A stretch of 6,988 nucleotides of DNA from Pseudomonadota bacterium (GTDB lineage Bacteria; Pseudomonadota; Alphaproteobacteria; Acetobacterales; Acetobacteraceae). The stretch is from assembly GCA_021829055.1 (NCBI GenBank), contig JAJZCS010000103.1, positions 1 through 6,988 of the forward strand, in the 5' to 3' direction. The translations under genes were made by a program, and so were the position numbers. The notes beneath the pieces were generated by a model. That model worked only from the letters and a program-made list of their open reading frames with translations. It ran no database searches and was not told where the DNA came from. Positions 6,401 to 6,988 of the stretch are shown here, in pieces; the first letter of the stretch is position 1, and every line of letters begins with the position of its first letter.

Positions 6401-6514
6401 ATGACGATCTATCAGGGTGAGAATGAATTCTATCAGGGTGAGAATGGATTTCCGGAGAGTGCAGTAGCGCCGAAGCTGGGTGGACTCAACCTCCGTGCGG
6501 CTTGGTGGCGATAA
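6401..6514 (+). CDS. Possible 37-codon small ORF containing an in-frame 7-residue repeat
   Basis: An ATG at 6401 opens 37 codons ending in TAA at 6512. The 21-bp tandem repeat reads in frame as YQGENEF then YQGENGF. This is followed by FPESAVAPKLGG and a C-terminal LRAAWWR. A G-rich stretch (GGTGGGG) just upstream could act as a ribosome site. I recognise no family, and short ORFs of this size occur by chance. The frame-preserving repeat and the aromatic-basic end are the only points in its favour. It lies divergently next to mazG. Confidence 0.22.
   Translation: MTIYQGENEFYQGENGFPESAVAPKLGGLNLRAAWWR
6408..6449. repeat. Two-copy 21-bp tandem direct repeat
   Basis: TCTATCAGGGTGAGAATG occurs at 6408-6425 and again at 6429-6446. 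With the three-base tails AAT and GAT, the two adjacent 21-bp units match at 20 of 21 positions. The repeat lies 83-124 bases upstream of the mazG start. It may be a recent slippage duplication, paired binding sites two helical turns apart, or a remnant of a mobile-element end. Confidence 0.85.
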
Positions 6515-6647
6515 ATGAGGCAAAGAATGTGGGGAGCAAACGTATGTATGGAATACGCCACCAATGCATCGAGGGAGTCCAGTTTGGCGCATTACAGTTG
6601 GTCACATGGTTTGTCGTGGAACAACGATTAGTGCGCATGACACTAGA
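6515..6647. other. Unassigned segment between the small ORF and the mobile-element remnants
   Basis: No reading frame in either direction resembles a known family. A 9-bp inverted repeat (TTGGTGGCG at 6502-6510, CGCCACCAA at 6556-6564) spans its start; at that spacing it could be chance. The segment is likely degraded or shuffled accessory DNA. Confidence 0.3.
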
Positions 6648-6704
6648 GACCTGGTTCGGCCGCTCGATCTTCAGTCCGCGCAGCAGATACAGATAGATCT
6701 GCCC
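6648..6704 (-). pseudogene. Relic of an IS3-family transposase (OrfB fragment)
   Basis: On the minus strand 19 codons read GQIYLYLLRGLKIERPNQV. This matches the well-known segment of IS3-family OrfB integrases that precedes the first catalytic Asp (pattern IYPYLLRGL-x-I-x-RPNQVW). The match stops abruptly on both sides. Downstream, at 6647, the expected W-x-x-DITY is absent. Upstream, at about 6705, the sequence changes to that leading into the IS5-type transposase. No start, stop or catalytic residues remain, so it is a dead fragment. Confidence 0.6.
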
Positions 6705-6988
6705 CCTCCAAGAACCCTGGACAAATTGCGGTAGATTTGAGTCGATGGGTTGAATGGAGGCGGGCTGCATCAGGCGGGATTATTGGGCTTATCGGATCAT
6801 CTGAAGCGGCTATCGGCGCAGGGCGATCCGCTGGAGGAACTGGGCCGGATCATCGATTGCGAGGCGTTTCGTCTGACGTTGGTTACGGCCCTGGCTTATG
6901 GCGACGGGGCCAAGGGCGGTCGTCCACCGTATGACCCTGTTGCGATGCTCGAGGTTCTGGTGCTGGCGGCGCAGAATAATGTTGCTGC
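6700..6988 (+). mobile_element. Left end of an IS5-family insertion sequence (truncated by the window)
   Basis: The transposase below and its leader belong to an insertion sequence that continues past the right edge. Its left boundary must lie between the end of the IS3 relic (about 6704) and the ribosome site at 6756. I could not identify the terminal inverted repeat or a target duplication because the other end is missing, so the start given is approximate. Confidence 0.6.
6765..6988 (+). CDS. IS5-family transposase, N-terminal part (runs off right edge)
   Basis: From 6765 to the edge the frame is open. It reads a typical IS5-group transposase N-terminus: QAGLLGLSDHLKRLSAQGDP, then a segment ending AYGDGAKGGRPPYDP, then VAMLEVLVLAAQNNV. 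This corresponds to the InsH N-terminal (DUF772-like) domain; the DDE catalytic residues lie beyond the window. Relatives usually begin M-R-Q-A-G, but here the corresponding codons are CTG-CAT-CAG-GCG-GGA. The Shine-Dalgarno GGAGG (6756-6760) is spaced correctly for the CTG at 6765. The only canonical in-frame start nearby is TTG at 6750, which lies before that site. The copy may therefore use a rare CTG start, or be silenced by start-codon mutation. The element could be complete or broken further on. Confidence 0.82.
   Translation, partial: MHQAGLLGLSDHLKRLSAQGDPLEELGRIIDCEAFRLTLVTALAYGDGAKGGRPPYDPVAMLEVLVLAAQNNVA

Noticed and set aside
6502..6696. Plus-strand ORF of 64 codons
   Set aside because: It crosses the unassigned segment and the antisense of the IS3 relic, so it is a chance frame over shuffled DNA.

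Overview
The window looks like chromosomal DNA from an alphaproteobacterium, most likely an Acetobacteraceae (acetic-acid-bacterium type) genome. This rests on the character of the NrdB, crotonase, MazG and OmpR-type regulator proteins and on the alphaproteobacterial flavour of the IS5-type transposase; no taxonomic marker gene is present, so the placement is an inference. Base composition is mixed: coding DNA is moderately GC-rich, with a strongly AT-rich island around 420-530.

Layout, left to right. (1) Positions 1-243, minus strand: the first 81 codons of a small exported, histidine-rich protein with a clear signal peptide and a strong ribosome binding site; it runs off the left edge. (2) Positions 244-970: a long spacer without a convincing gene, carrying three dyad-symmetric sites in a short AT-rich stretch. 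(3) Positions 971-3075, plus strand: a two-component operon, an OmpR/PhoB-family response regulator and a membrane histidine kinase overlapping by ATGA. (4) Positions 3076-3488: a spacer with a 9-bp inverted repeat right after the kinase, then (3489-4247) an enoyl-CoA hydratase. (5) Positions 4403-5422: nrdB, the radical-bearing subunit of class I ribonucleotide reductase; nrdA is not in the window. (6) Positions 5530-6325, minus strand and convergent with nrdB: mazG, a nucleoside triphosphate pyrophosphohydrolase gene broken by two single-base frameshifts, with its C-terminal catalytic half still open. (7) Positions 6326-6988: an accessory segment with a 21-bp tandem duplication inside a possible 37-codon ORF, a 19-residue relic of an IS3-family transposase, and the start of an IS5-family transposase running off the right edge.

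Functionally the left half is probably an envelope-sensing module: kinase and regulator facing a divergent secreted protein that may be a target. The middle is housekeeping metabolism: a crotonase step of acyl-CoA oxidation and deoxynucleotide synthesis. NrdB makes dNTP precursors while an intact MazG would remove non-canonical (d)NTPs, so the damage to mazG beside nrdB is worth noticing. The right end is a mobile-element graveyard, in keeping with a genome undergoing gene decay. I see no tRNA, rRNA, CRISPR array or obvious novel defence system.
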